Positions 56,118-64,000 of a stretch of DNA of 64,000 bases are shown piece by piece. Within the stretch, counting starts at the first letter, position 1. Every line of letters starts with the position of its first letter. This stretch comes from 55-13 sp964501275. GTDB lineage: Bacteria > Armatimonadota > Fimbriimonadia > Fimbriimonadales > Fimbriimonadaceae. A model generated the notes under the pieces. It saw only the letters and a program-made list of their open reading frames with translations. It searched no databases and was not told the DNA's origin. Both the position numbers and the translations under genes were made by a program. The DNA lies in the NCBI GenBank assembly GCA_964501275.1, contig CAZCSP010000015.1, positions 1 to 64,000 on the forward strand, given 5' to 3'.

Positions 56118-56501
56118 CTACCAGATGGTGTGGACGGGGTACAAGCGAAAGGTTCGATCCGCCGAGACGATGTGTAGCTGGTGAGCAATCGCCTGGCAAA
56201 TCAGCATCCGATCAAATGGGTCTCTGTGGTGGGGAGGGAGCGACTCCAGTTCGTATGCGGCCAGGTCATCAAAGGGAAGCGGCTGGAGATTGTAGACGGC
56301 GGAAAGGTTTGCGATAAAGGTGGGAGTATCTGGCTGAAGACTCAATCCGCCTTTGGATGCTTTGAGCCCGATCTCGGCAATACTGATCGGGCTGTAGTAG
56401 AGATTGGCAGCATTCTGGATAGCCCCAAGCGCCTTCGCGGAAAGGGCTCGACTGCCAAGACCAAGCCATATAAGGACGTTGGCGTCAAGAAGCAGGTTCA
56501 T
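56118..56501 (-). CDS. vapC: VapC-type PIN-domain toxin
   Basis: 127-residue PIN ribonuclease. Acidic residues of the active site are present: LLLDANVLIWL (Asp), SISIAEIGLKASKG (Glu), HRDPFDRMLICQAIAH (Asp-x-x-Asp) and IVSADRTFRLYPVH. Family members cleave tRNA or rRNA when released from VapB. The start overlaps the end of the antitoxin gene by 17 bp. Confidence 0.93.
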   Translation of the reverse strand: MNLLLDANVLIWLGLGSRALSAKALGAIQNAANLYYSPISIAEIGLKASKGGLSLQPDTPTFIANLSAVYNLQPLPFDDLAAYELESLPPHHRDPFDRMLICQAIAHQLHIVSADRTFRLYPVHTIW

Positions 56502-56781
56502 CTAGCCACTTCCAATCCTCATCGACCTCCTTCATCATCTCATCCAACTCCTCCTCCGTCATTGGATCCCAGGCGTCGGGAGCTTCGTAGAGGACCATGT
56601 GTTTGAGCAGGCCAGGTGGGGGCCTCTTGGGAATAGGCTTTTCTGCTTCCGTGCCATAGGGCGCACGCAGCTCGGCCACAACCAGGTTCCGGTTGCAGAT
56701 CAGCACCGTCTCTCCCGCCTCTACCCGCTTCAGGAGCTTGGAGAGGTTGGTCTTGGCCTCGTGAACGTTCACCCGGATCAT
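56485..56781 (-). CDS. vapB: Phd/YefM-type antitoxin of the VapBC pair
   Basis: 98 residues. The N-terminal DNA-binding and dimerisation fold is MIRVNVHEAKTNLSKLLKRVEAGETVLICNRNLVVAELRA, typical of Phd/YefM antitoxins; the C-terminal half (TEEELDEMMKEVDEDWKWLD) is acidic and would bind VapC. TATAAT at 56792-56797 (minus strand) gives the operon its promoter, probably autorepressed. Confidence 0.92.
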   Translation of the reverse strand: MIRVNVHEAKTNLSKLLKRVEAGETVLICNRNLVVAELRAPYGTEAEKPIPKRPPPGLLKHMVLYEAPDAWDPMTEEELDEMMKEVDEDWKWLDEPAS

Positions 56782-56821
56782 CTTAGTTTATATTATAGCT
56801 AAGTAGTGGACTAAGTTTAGG

Positions 56822-56921
56822 GGAAGGCGTTGGGGGCAAGGTGTTGGGTTTGGGGGGATCGGACCTATCTGGCGAATAGGGGACGGCTCAACCTAGAACC
56901 TAAAACCGAGGAACCGTCCCC
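56822..56921. repeat. inverted STRR pair with GGGGACGG hairpin
   Basis: Left arm GGAAGGCGTTGGGGGCAAGG, TGTTGGGTTTGGGG; right arm AACCTAGAACCTAAAACCG. The right part is enclosed in GGGGACGG (56879-56886) / CCGTCCCC (56914-56921). Between vapB and the bifunctional-nuclease gene. Confidence 0.65.
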
Positions 56922-56922
56922 C

Positions 56923-57420
56923 TCAATCCTCCATGCCCGCTTCCAAAATCCCATCCGCCACAAAAATCGGCGCGTCGAACCGGACGGCGAGGGCGATGGC
57001 ATCCGACGGGCGGGCGTCGATCTCCATTTCCTCCTTGTTGGTGCGGATATAGAGCTTGGCGTAGTACACCGTGTTCCAGAGGTCGTCGATCACTACCCGG
57101 TCCAGATTGGTGTCCATCCGATCCAGCACCGCTTTCACCAGGTCGTGGGTCATGGGACGGTCGGGGCGGGTGCCTTCCAAGGGAAGGCTGATGGCCTGGG
57201 CTTCATAGGGGCCGATCAGGATCGGCAATTTGCGCTCTCCATCGGAGAGCAATACGAACCGGGAGATCGAGCCGTTGCTTTCGGCGGCAAAGACGCCGTC
57301 GATCTGCACCTCGACCAACTCCCCTAACGCGCTCGTGTCGCGCGGAACTCCGTTGCCGTCATAGGGAAAGAATGGCGGCGGTTCCTCAAAGTTTTCCGAT
57401 CCGTCGTTTTCCTCTGGCAT
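56923..57420 (-). CDS. bifunctional nuclease (BFN/DUF151) family protein
   Basis: 165 residues. Family blocks: VEVQIDGVFAAESNGSISRFVLLSDGERKLPILIGPYEAQAISLPLEG, DRPMTHDLVKAVLDRMD, VVIDDLWNTVYYAKLYIRTN and EEMEIDARPSDAIALAVRFDAPIFVADGILE. BFN proteins have DNase/RNase activity in plants; bacterial members (for example in Thermotoga) are uncharacterised. An acidic N-terminal extension of about 30 residues precedes the domain. TAATGT lies 6 nt before the ATG (leaderless pattern). Confidence 0.93.
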   Translation of the reverse strand: MPEENDGSENFEEPPPFFPYDGNGVPRDTSALGELVEVQIDGVFAAESNGSISRFVLLSDGERKLPILIGPYEAQAISLPLEGTRPDRPMTHDLVKAVLDRMDTNLDRVVIDDLWNTVYYAKLYIRTNKEEMEIDARPSDAIALAVRFDAPIFVADGILEAGMED

Positions 57421-57426
57421 GGAATG

Positions 57427-57432
57427 ACATTA
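57427..57432 (-). promoter_or_regulatory. -10-like box of a leaderless promoter
   Basis: Minus-strand TAATGT with a 6-nt gap to the ATG at 57420. Confidence 0.45.
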
Positions 57433-57435
57433 CCT

Positions 57436-57491
57436 TGTTGGGGGGCGAAATGGCGTGAAGGCGTTGGGTCTTGGGCGGTGAGGCTTTGGGA
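57436..57491. repeat. heptad STRR array
   Basis: TGTTGGGGGGCGAAATGGCG, TGAAGGCGTTGGGTCTTGGG, CGGTGAGGCTTTGGG, between rho and the bifunctional-nuclease gene. Confidence 0.6.
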
Positions 57492-57523
57492 AGCGCAGAT
57501 GTTCTGACTACAAGCACGCAAAA

Positions 57524-57609
57524 CCTCCATCCCCCAACCCCTTCCTCCATTTCCGTCTCCATTTGCAGTCTGCAAAGTTTGTTGCCGCGAAATGGAGGAA
57601 GGGGAGCTT
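57524..57609. repeat. free copy of the palindromic element found in ogg
   Basis: CCTCCATCCCCCAACCCC, then CCCCTTCCTCCATTTC (57538-57553) and its perfect inverted copy GAAATGGAGGAAGGGG (57589-57604), then AGCTTT. An inner GCAGTCTGC palindrome sits in the loop. It begins two bases after the rho stop codon, where it may serve as terminator. Arms are identical to those at 53793-53861. Confidence 0.88.
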
Positions 57610-57611
57610 TT

Positions 57612-58997
57612 TTATACAGTTGCTCTGACTTTTTGAACGACGCTCTCTAGGAAGACGTCGTTAGTGGGCGTTCTCTTAAGCAACTTGATGAGGCCTTCAG
57701 TGGCGTCGATGCTGTTCTGCTCTTTGGCCATCAGGCGGCGAAGCTGAACGATGCCTTCCATCTGATCCTTGGTGAAGAGCAATTCCTCGTGTCGCGTGGA
57801 GCTTCGGCGGATGTCGATGGCGGGCCAGATGCGGCGCTCGGAGAGTTCGCGGTCCAGTACGATTTCGCTGTTGCCGGTTCCCTTGAGTTCCTCAAAGATC
57901 GACTCGTCCATCTTGGAACCCGTATCCACCAGGACCGAAGCGATGATCGTCAGCGATCCGCCTTCCTCGATGTTTCGCGCCGCGCCAAAGAATCGGCGGG
58001 GGCGGTAGAGGGCGCTGGGATCCAAGCCACCTGTCAGCGTTCTTCCACTGGGGTTGATCGTCAGGTTGCTGGCACGGGAAAGTCGGGTAAGCGAGTCGAG
58101 AACGATGACCACGTCCCGCCCGGTTTCCACCAGCCGCTTGGCCTGTTCTAGACAAAGCTCGGCAACCCGCATGTGGTTCTCGGCGGGCTCGTCGAAGGTG
58201 GAGGAGATGACCTGGCCGCGCACAGACCGGCGCATATCGGTGACCTCTTCCGGCCGCTCGTCTACGAGCAGGACCATCAGATAGACCTCGGGATGGTTGG
58301 AGCTGATCGCGTTGGCGATCGTCTTCATCATCGTGGTCTTACCGGCCTTGGGCGGCGAGACGATGAGGCCGCGCTGGCCTTTACCAATGGGGGAGATGAG
58401 GTCCACGATTCGGGCCGGGATGTTCTCCATCACGGTCTCCATGCGGAGCTTCTCATCCGGGAAAAGCGGGGTCAATTCGTCGAAATTCTTGCGGCGCTGC
58501 ATCTCGGCAGAGCCAGTGGCGAAGCCGTTTACGCTCTCAACCCGCAGCATCCCGCGATACTTCTCGCCCTCTTTCGGCAGGCGCACTTGGCCAAAAACCA
58601 TGTCGCCGCCGCGCAGGCCAAAGCGCTTGACCTGGGACTGGCTGACATAGACGTCTTCGTTGGACGGCTGATAGTTGTCGCGTCGAAGGAAGCCCCAGCC
58701 GTCGTTGAGGATCTCCAGAATGCCGCGGGCGTAGACGGCCTCAAACTCGGCGTTCTTGATCTCCAGCAGCTTCTCGATGAGTTCGTGCCGCAGGTGGGTC
58801 TTGGGGTCCAGTTTGGCGGCCTTGGCGGCTTTGAGAAGCTCAGCCGGCGTCATCTGGTCAAAGTGGTTATAGTCGATTTCGGGCAGATTTTCGAGATCGG
58901 ATTGGAGATCGGCCTTTGGCAAGCCTTCTCGGCTACGGCCTCTGCCGCGGCGCTGACCGCCGCCGTCATTCTTACGTGGACGAAACTGATGCGTCAT
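57612..58997 (-). CDS. rho: transcription termination factor Rho
   Basis: Hexameric RNA helicase. 461 residues: basic RGRGRSR N-terminus, Rho_N-like helices (MTPAELLKAAKAAKLDPKTHLRHELIEKLLEI), the RNA-binding cold-shock domain (GILEILNDGWGFLRRDNYQPSNEDVYVSQSQVKRFGLRGGDMVFGQVR) and the ATPase with Walker A SPPKAGKTTMMKTIA, VDERPEEVTDM, Walker B VVIVLDSLTRLSRA and the Q/R loops. rpmE, its frequent neighbour, is absent. A copy of the palindromic element lies right after the stop. Confidence 0.98.
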   Translation of the reverse strand: MTHQFRPRKNDGGGQRRGRGRSREGLPKADLQSDLENLPEIDYNHFDQMTPAELLKAAKAAKLDPKTHLRHELIEKLLEIKNAEFEAVYARGILEILNDGWGFLRRDNYQPSNEDVYVSQSQVKRFGLRGGDMVFGQVRLPKEGEKYRGMLRVESVNGFATGSAEMQRRKNFDELTPLFPDEKLRMETVMENIPARIVDLISPIGKGQRGLIVSPPKAGKTTMMKTIANAISSNHPEVYLMVLLVDERPEEVTDMRRSVRGQVISSTFDEPAENHMRVAELCLEQAKRLVETGRDVVIVLDSLTRLSRASNLTINPSGRTLTGGLDPSALYRPRRFFGAARNIEEGGSLTIIASVLVDTGSKMDESIFEELKGTGNSEIVLDRELSERRIWPAIDIRRSSTRHEELLFTKDQMEGIVQLRRLMAKEQNSIDATEGLIKLLKRTPTNDVFLESVVQKVRATV

Positions 58998-59060
58998 GTG
59001 GCTCCTGAATCAGAATTCAGACAAATTGGGATAGCGTGTGCAAGTCGATTCGCAAGGGAA

Positions 59061-59585
59061 TCAATCTTCGTGGAGGATGGCGATGTACGGCAGGTTTCGG
59101 AACCTTTCTCCGTAATCTAACCCATATCCTACCACAAATTCATTCGGAATCTCAAAGCCAACGTATTCGACCTGGGTCTTATGCTTGCGCGCCTCCGGTT
59201 TGGAGAGCAGCGCAACCACCTTCAGCGACTTTGGCTTCCGGGTCCCGAGCAGCTCTCGTAGGTGCGCGAGGGTCGTACCGGTGTCTACGATGTCTTCAAC
59301 GATTAAGACGTCGCGCCCCTCGATATTGGTGTCAAGGTCTTTGCGAATTTGCACCACTCCGCTGGAAGATTTCTCGGAGCCGTAGCTGCTGACCTGGACG
59401 AAGTCGATGGTCGTGATGTCGGCGAGGAGTCGGCTGAGGTCGGAAAGGAAGTGGAGGGAGCCCTTGAGAACGCCCAGAAGCAGGATCTCCGAATCGCCGT
59501 AGTCGGTGCGGATTTGGGTGGCCAGTTCTTGGACTTTGGCTTGGATGGCTTCTTGGGTGAGAAGGGGTTGAAGGCGTTCGGGCAT
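59061..59585 (-). CDS. hpt: hypoxanthine phosphoribosyltransferase
   Basis: Purine salvage enzyme converting hypoxanthine/guanine to IMP/GMP. 174 residues with LLGVLKGSLHFLSDLSRLL, the catalytic/PRPP loop GRDVLIVEDIVDTGTTLAHLRELL, ALLSKPEARK (Lys contacting the base) and YVGFEIPNEFVVGYGLDYGERFRNLPYIAIL. GAGGT precedes the ATG. In many genomes tilS-hpt-ftsH are linked; here rho follows on the same strand. Confidence 0.97.
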   Translation of the reverse strand: MPERLQPLLTQEAIQAKVQELATQIRTDYGDSEILLLGVLKGSLHFLSDLSRLLADITTIDFVQVSSYGSEKSSSGVVQIRKDLDTNIEGRDVLIVEDIVDTGTTLAHLRELLGTRKPKSLKVVALLSKPEARKHKTQVEYVGFEIPNEFVVGYGLDYGERFRNLPYIAILHED

Positions 59586-59647
59586 AGGACCTCAAGAGCG
59601 TACCCATAGGGGCTGCACTTCACCATCACGACGCCTAGCAAAAGGCG

Positions 59648-59935
59648 TCAGATGCCATTTCTAGACTCAAAGCGTTCGTATAACTCCTCCGCTGGGATCG
59701 TTCGCCCCGCCTTCACGTCGTCCAATCCCTCTTGCACAGCAGCGATAAACCTCTTCTTCTCCAGCTCTGACACGAGTGCCTGATACTCCACTGCATCCAT
59801 CACCACCACCTCCGCCAACCCATTCACGGTCAGCAACATAGGGCGACGGGTTTCCTTTGCATGGGTGATCATTTTCTTGGCGTTCCTTTGGAATTCGGAC
59901 AGGCTGTAGACTTCGCGGGCGTCGATGGGCTTCAT
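59648..59935 (-). CDS. solitary Phd/YefM-family antitoxin
   Basis: 95 residues from ATG 59935: MKPIDAREVYSLSEFQRNAKKMITHAKETRRPMLLTVNGLAEVVVMDAVEYQALV is the Phd/YefM DNA-binding fold; the tail EKKRFIAAVQEGLDDVKAGRTIPAEELYERFESRNG is the usual toxin-binding extension. No toxin gene follows: hpt starts 63 bp downstream and nothing fits in between. It may be an orphan regulator or an anti-addiction relic. Confidence 0.85.
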   Translation of the reverse strand: MKPIDAREVYSLSEFQRNAKKMITHAKETRRPMLLTVNGLAEVVVMDAVEYQALVSELEKKRFIAAVQEGLDDVKAGRTIPAEELYERFESRNGI

Positions 59936-59970
59936 GATATTTACATGATATTCCATGTTTACATAATTTT
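59936..59970 (-). promoter_or_regulatory. AT-rich direct repeats upstream of the YefM gene
   Basis: On the minus strand ATGTAAACATGG and ATGTAAATATCATG follow each other directly before the start codon, with an imperfect ACATG..CATGT palindrome between them. Phd/YefM antitoxins autorepress through such sites. Confidence 0.5.
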
Positions 59971-60063
59971 TCATATATTCTCAAGGCGTGCAAGCTGAAG
60001 TCTCAGCCAAGTGGATCAATTCATGATTCCTTCAAACTCTGAAGGCAAGCTAAAAGTGCCAGA

Positions 60064-60771
60064 TTATTGGCGAAAAAGAATATCCTCGTGAGTGCGGGGA
60101 AGTAGATCAAACCGCAAAGTCCACATATTGGTGAAGTGCTTACCGGCATGAGGATCTCGATACTGGCCGTAGAGTGCTCGATAACCAGGTCCTCTTGAGC
60201 CTATGACCGCGGTTTCAGACTTATTTCCAAACTTATCTTGTATTTGAGCGGTATAGCTTCGAATAGTTGCGGGGGAAAGCCCCTCTACTTTTACGCCAGC
60301 AACCCAACGCCAATATGGCAGGCGTTCATTGTCATTTGGGTTTGGTTCGTCGGACTTATTTCGCACCTGATGCCACTCCTTACCGTTTACGCCAACAACG
60401 GCTAAGGCCTCTTCAATGCCCACATCCTTCCCAAACAGCAGCTCAAGTCTCTCAATCTTAAAGGGGGGCGCATCCCAACGATGTCCCGTTGAGACAATAG
60501 CCTCTACCCCCATCCGGGTGAGGCTAGCCGGTAGTTGGCTCTTCTTGTACACTTGGTGCGCACCGCCTGGAAAAGCAGATGGCCCCCAACTTTCCACATG
60601 TTCACCTTTGGTTCCCAATATGCCGTGGAGTACAGAGCTGTCTTTGCCCATGACTTTGACCAAGGTTAGAGCAGAACCTCTTGTGGTACTCGAACTTTGA
60701 GTTCTAACTGGATCAATACCTACATTTCTGGGGCTGAGAGTGATTAGCGCAATTACGGCGGTAAGAAGCAT
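60064..60771 (-). CDS. secreted hypothetical protein
   Basis: 235 residues with an N-terminal hydrophobic segment (MLLTAVIALITL), then a soluble part: TLVKVMGKDSSVLHGILGTKGEHVESWGP, LPASLTRMGVEAIVSTGHRWDAPPFKIERLELLFG, AVIGSRGPGYRALYGQYRDPHAG. Contains many aromatic residues. No family recognised. GAGGTAAAAG lies before the ATG. Base composition is visibly less GC-rich than in the neighbours, which could indicate transfer. Confidence 0.55.
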   Translation of the reverse strand: MLLTAVIALITLSPRNVGIDPVRTQSSSTTRGSALTLVKVMGKDSSVLHGILGTKGEHVESWGPSAFPGGAHQVYKKSQLPASLTRMGVEAIVSTGHRWDAPPFKIERLELLFGKDVGIEEALAVVGVNGKEWHQVRNKSDEPNPNDNERLPYWRWVAGVKVEGLSPATIRSYTAQIQDKFGNKSETAVIGSRGPGYRALYGQYRDPHAGKHFTNMWTLRFDLLPRTHEDILFRQ

Positions 60772-60934
60772 CTTTTACCTCAACTGCAATCTTACCACGA
60801 ACCATTGACAATCGGCTCAGTCACTGTGATGTCATACCACTCTCCAAGGACCGTCACTGCATGGGAATTGACGTGAATGCCCATGAAAACGTGCGTGTGA
60901 GGCGGCTCCGATCTGCCAAACTATCCGCCTAGAA

Positions 60935-62101
60935 ATGCACTCATCCGACCTCGGGTTCAACACCCTCCTCGCCCACTATGGAGAAGACAAGAAGGACCAA
61001 GGGGCGGTGGTGCCTCCGATCTACCAGACTTCCCTCTTCGTCTTCGACACCATCGAGGAGTTCGCTTCCAGCCTCACCGGGAACCCACAGGGGCCGCCTT
61101 ATCACTACAGCCGCATCGGCAACCCAAGCGTGGACCTCGCCGAGCAGAAGATTGCCCAGTTGGAGGGGACCGACGCCTGCAAACTCTTTGGGACCGGACA
61201 GGGGGCCATCACCGCCGCGATCATGAGTTGCGTCCAAGCCGGATCGCACGTCGTGGCCGTGGACACCTGCTATGGCCCCACCCGCACCCTCCTCACTGAC
61301 TACCTTTCCAAGTTCGGAGTCAAGACCACGTTTGTCACGGGCATCGACCCGCAAGAGATCCTCGATGCCATCCAGCCCGACACGACCGCCGTCTACCTGG
61401 AGTCCCCCAGCAGCCTGCTCTTCCGGCTCCAGGACATCGAGACGGTCACCCGTCATTGCCGGGAGAAGGGCATCACAACCCTGATCGACAACACCTACTG
61501 CACCCCCCTCTTCAGCAACCCCGCCCGGATGGGGGTGGATATCGTCCTGCACAGCGCAACCAAATATCTGGCCGGGCACAGCGACCTCACGGCGGGCGCG
61601 GTTTGCACCAGCCAGGAGAGGATCGACCGGCTCAGTCGGCTTGAGGTCAACCTCCTCGGCTCCCTTCTCGCCCCCTTCCCCGCTTGGCTCCTGACCAGAG
61701 GGATGCGGAGTTTGGGCGTGCGGATGCTGCGCCACCAGCAGACCGGGAATATCGTCGCCGAGTGGATAGAGCAGCAGTCAGAGGTAGAGCAAGTGCTTCA
61801 CCTTGGCCTGCCCTCCTTCCCGCAGAGAGATTTGGTCGAGAAGCAAATGCGAGGCACCTCATCCCTCTTCTCCTTCTTCCCCAAGGTTCAGGACAAGGAG
61901 AAGATCGTGGCCTTCGTGGAGGCTCTCGAACTCTTCCAAATCGGCGTATCCTGGGGAGGGTTCGAGAGCCTGGCCGTCCCCATCGAAGTCAAGCCCGACA
62001 ACTGGGACCAGCCTCAGATGATCGTCCGCCTCTTCTGCGGATTGGAAGAACCCGAAGACCTCATCGCCGACCTGAAACAGGCGATGCGATTCCTTGCATA
62101 G
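60935..62101 (+). CDS. Cys/Met-metabolism PLP enzyme (cystathionine gamma-synthase/lyase family)
   Basis: 388 residues of the trans-sulfuration fold. FNTLLAHYGEDKKDQGAVVPPIYQTSLFVFDTIEEF, YHYSRIGNPSVDLAEQKIAQLEG (the YSRxxNPT-type block), GTGQGAITAAIMSCVQAGSHVVAVDTCYG and the PLP-lysine motif VLHSATKYLAGHSDLTAGAV are complete. Which reaction it catalyses (gamma-synthase, beta/gamma-lyase, or C-S lyase) cannot be fixed. The ATG follows TATCCGCCTAGAA and lacks a ribosome site. No SAM riboswitch is recognised upstream. Confidence 0.92.
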   Translation: MHSSDLGFNTLLAHYGEDKKDQGAVVPPIYQTSLFVFDTIEEFASSLTGNPQGPPYHYSRIGNPSVDLAEQKIAQLEGTDACKLFGTGQGAITAAIMSCVQAGSHVVAVDTCYGPTRTLLTDYLSKFGVKTTFVTGIDPQEILDAIQPDTTAVYLESPSSLLFRLQDIETVTRHCREKGITTLIDNTYCTPLFSNPARMGVDIVLHSATKYLAGHSDLTAGAVCTSQERIDRLSRLEVNLLGSLLAPFPAWLLTRGMRSLGVRMLRHQQTGNIVAEWIEQQSEVEQVLHLGLPSFPQRDLVEKQMRGTSSLFSFFPKVQDKEKIVAFVEALELFQIGVSWGGFESLAVPIEVKPDNWDQPQMIVRLFCGLEEPEDLIADLKQAMRFLA

Positions 62102-62197
62102 CCCATTTGCCTGGAATTTCTTTCCCGGGAATCCTCCGATGGGTTACCCTGGCTTTTGATAGAACCACATGACTTGAGCCCGTTATGAGCGGCTCAG

Positions 62198-63346
<1,149 letters not shown>

Positions 63347-63376
63347 CCAAACGCTCCTTCGGGGGTATCGAACCGC

Positions 63377-63382
63377 ATTATA
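63377..63382 (-). promoter_or_regulatory. -10 box of the ABC ATPase gene
   Basis: Minus-strand TATAAT 30 nt before the TTG start; here a normal leader with AAGGAG follows, unlike the leaderless genes. Confidence 0.55.
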
Positions 63383-63431
63383 ACCCTATGAAGCCTGAAC
63401 GGGGGCTAAACTGGCCGGGGAGAAGGAAAAA

Positions 63432-63470
63432 AGGCGTTTGACGCTGGGTTTTTGGCGTTGGGGGTTGAAG
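63432..63470. repeat. short heptad STRR array
   Basis: AGGCGTTTGACGCTGGG, TTTTTGGCGTTGGGGGTT; between the ABC ATPase and the terminal genes. Confidence 0.6.
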
Positions 63471-63475
63471 GGATT

Positions 63476-63589
63476 TCACGGCTTCTGTTCGCCAAACTCA
63501 AAAATCTGTCCCAAAGCCCGCCAGAGGTCGGTTAGGGGCAGGCCGATGATCTTGGAGAATGTTTCTTCCCACTCTTGCGCGGAATTCAT
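63476..63589 (-). CDS. 37-residue ORF coupled to the terminal gene
   Basis: ATG 63589 overlaps the stop of the preceding gene by 4 bp (ATGA) with GAGGGAG 3-9 nt upstream. The product MNSAQEWEETFSKIIGLPLT... has 37 residues, mostly an amphipathic helix with WEE, DLWRALGQIFEF. Too short to assign; the coupling is the main support. Confidence 0.45.
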   Translation of the reverse strand: MNSAQEWEETFSKIIGLPLTDLWRALGQIFEFGEQKP

Positions 63590-63987
63590 TGCTCCCTCAC
63601 TGTGAACCCTTCCGTCGTCGCATCCAGGACGATCTTTGCCGAGCCGTCCCGCCAGTGGAAGAAGTCGTCGTTTTCCCCTTTACACTGCATCGCGCAGATC
63701 TCATAGCCTTGGGATAGCCCGATTCGCAGACGAGCCGACTCCGTTATCTCCACAGACTCCACCGTCAAACTTCCTTGCTCGACCTTCTCAATAAACGCCT
63801 TCGCCCGCTTCCAACGCGCCTTGGCTAAAGGGTCGCGCGGCGGCGTCTTCCTGGCATAGAACGGCCTTCGGTTAAGATGAAGATCGCCCGATCCTAAAAC
63901 GGTGACCGCCCCCTGGGAAACCCGCCAGTCAAAGGTGACCATCAAACTGAAATCCGCCCGCATGACCGGCTTGTCGTCTCGCCCCAC
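63586..63987 (-). CDS. hypothetical protein, possibly running past the window end
   Basis: At least 133 residues: VMRADFSLMVTFDWRVSQGAVTVLGSGDLHLNRRPFYARKTPPRDPLAKARWKRAKAFIEKVEQGSLTVESVEITES and GENDDFFHWRDGSAKIVLDATTEGFTV. Beta-rich with one charged helix. The GTG at 63987 is the first start inside the window, but the frame stays open to base 64000, so the true start may lie outside. No family recognised. Confidence 0.5.
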   Translation of the reverse strand: MGRDDKPVMRADFSLMVTFDWRVSQGAVTVLGSGDLHLNRRPFYARKTPPRDPLAKARWKRAKAFIEKVEQGSLTVESVEITESARLRIGLSQGYEICAMQCKGENDDFFHWRDGSAKIVLDATTEGFTVREQ

Positions 63988-64000
63988 GCCAGGTTTCAGT

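Overview
The window reads as a chromosomal segment of a free-living bacterium, most probably an Armatimonadota/Fimbriimonadia-type organism. This is inferred from two DUF1559-type prepilins whose N-terminal helix continues into AAILFPVFAxAK, the Tat and secreted-enzyme repertoire, GC-rich coding sequence and many short intergenic palindromes. No species can be named from the sequence. I see no tRNA, rRNA, CRISPR array, prophage or transposase gene.

Layout. 1-3.5 kb: rpsB-tsf, converging on scpB-scpA. 3.7-9.8 kb: a MutL/GlmL-family ATPase, a small two-gene nucleotidyltransferase module, membrane proteins and a CDF metal transporter. 10-15.5 kb: clpC, a 23S-IVP-type four-helix-bundle gene inside inverted heptad repeats, an MlaD-like protein and rplI. 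15.6-18 kb: nitrilase/GNAT/parB. 18.2-22.3 kb: an operator-controlled lacI / GH13 amylase / prepilin operon. 22.4-31.8 kb: small lipoprotein and membrane proteins, divergent SIS-sugar isomerase and DUF4838 genes, a GAF histidine kinase, a secreted protein, tsaB and murB. 32-38 kb: a Tat-exported Gfo/Idh protein, a prepilin under a TPP riboswitch, then a reverse-strand pyrH-frr-[four-helix gene]-uppS cluster. 38-47 kb: a truncated HTH antitoxin, MATE and APC transporters, creatininase-, ThuA- and DinB-family enzymes, and secreted proteins. 47.8-59.6 kb: PDH E2, CvfB, a CYTH/esterase pair, 3D protein-rsmA, ogg-ligA, vapBC, a BFN-family protein, rho and hpt. 59.6-64 kb: a solitary YefM antitoxin, a Cys/Met PLP enzyme and a MalK/UgpC-type ABC ATPase.

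Most striking is a dense layer of degenerate short tandem repeats (units of 7, 8 or 9 bp, resembling the STRR repeats known from cyanobacteria) at more than 25 places. Many are arranged as an inverted pair. Two pairs enclose a four-helix-bundle (23S-IVP/Avd-like) gene; one of these sits in the normally tight frr-uppS junction. Other pairs enclose no gene. The repeats also reach into proteins: they encode most of the leader of a prepilin, the start of uppS and the C-termini of several genes. Separate perfect palindromes are inserted in frame in the 8-oxoguanine glycosylase gene.

A second general signal is promoter placement. At least a dozen genes have a TANNNT-like -10 box only 5-8 nt before the start codon and no Shine-Dalgarno sequence, which implies leaderless mRNAs (a habit well documented in Deinococcus). 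The third notable item is a complete TPP riboswitch aptamer with an SD-sequestering expression platform, placed in front of a prepilin gene instead of a thiamine gene.
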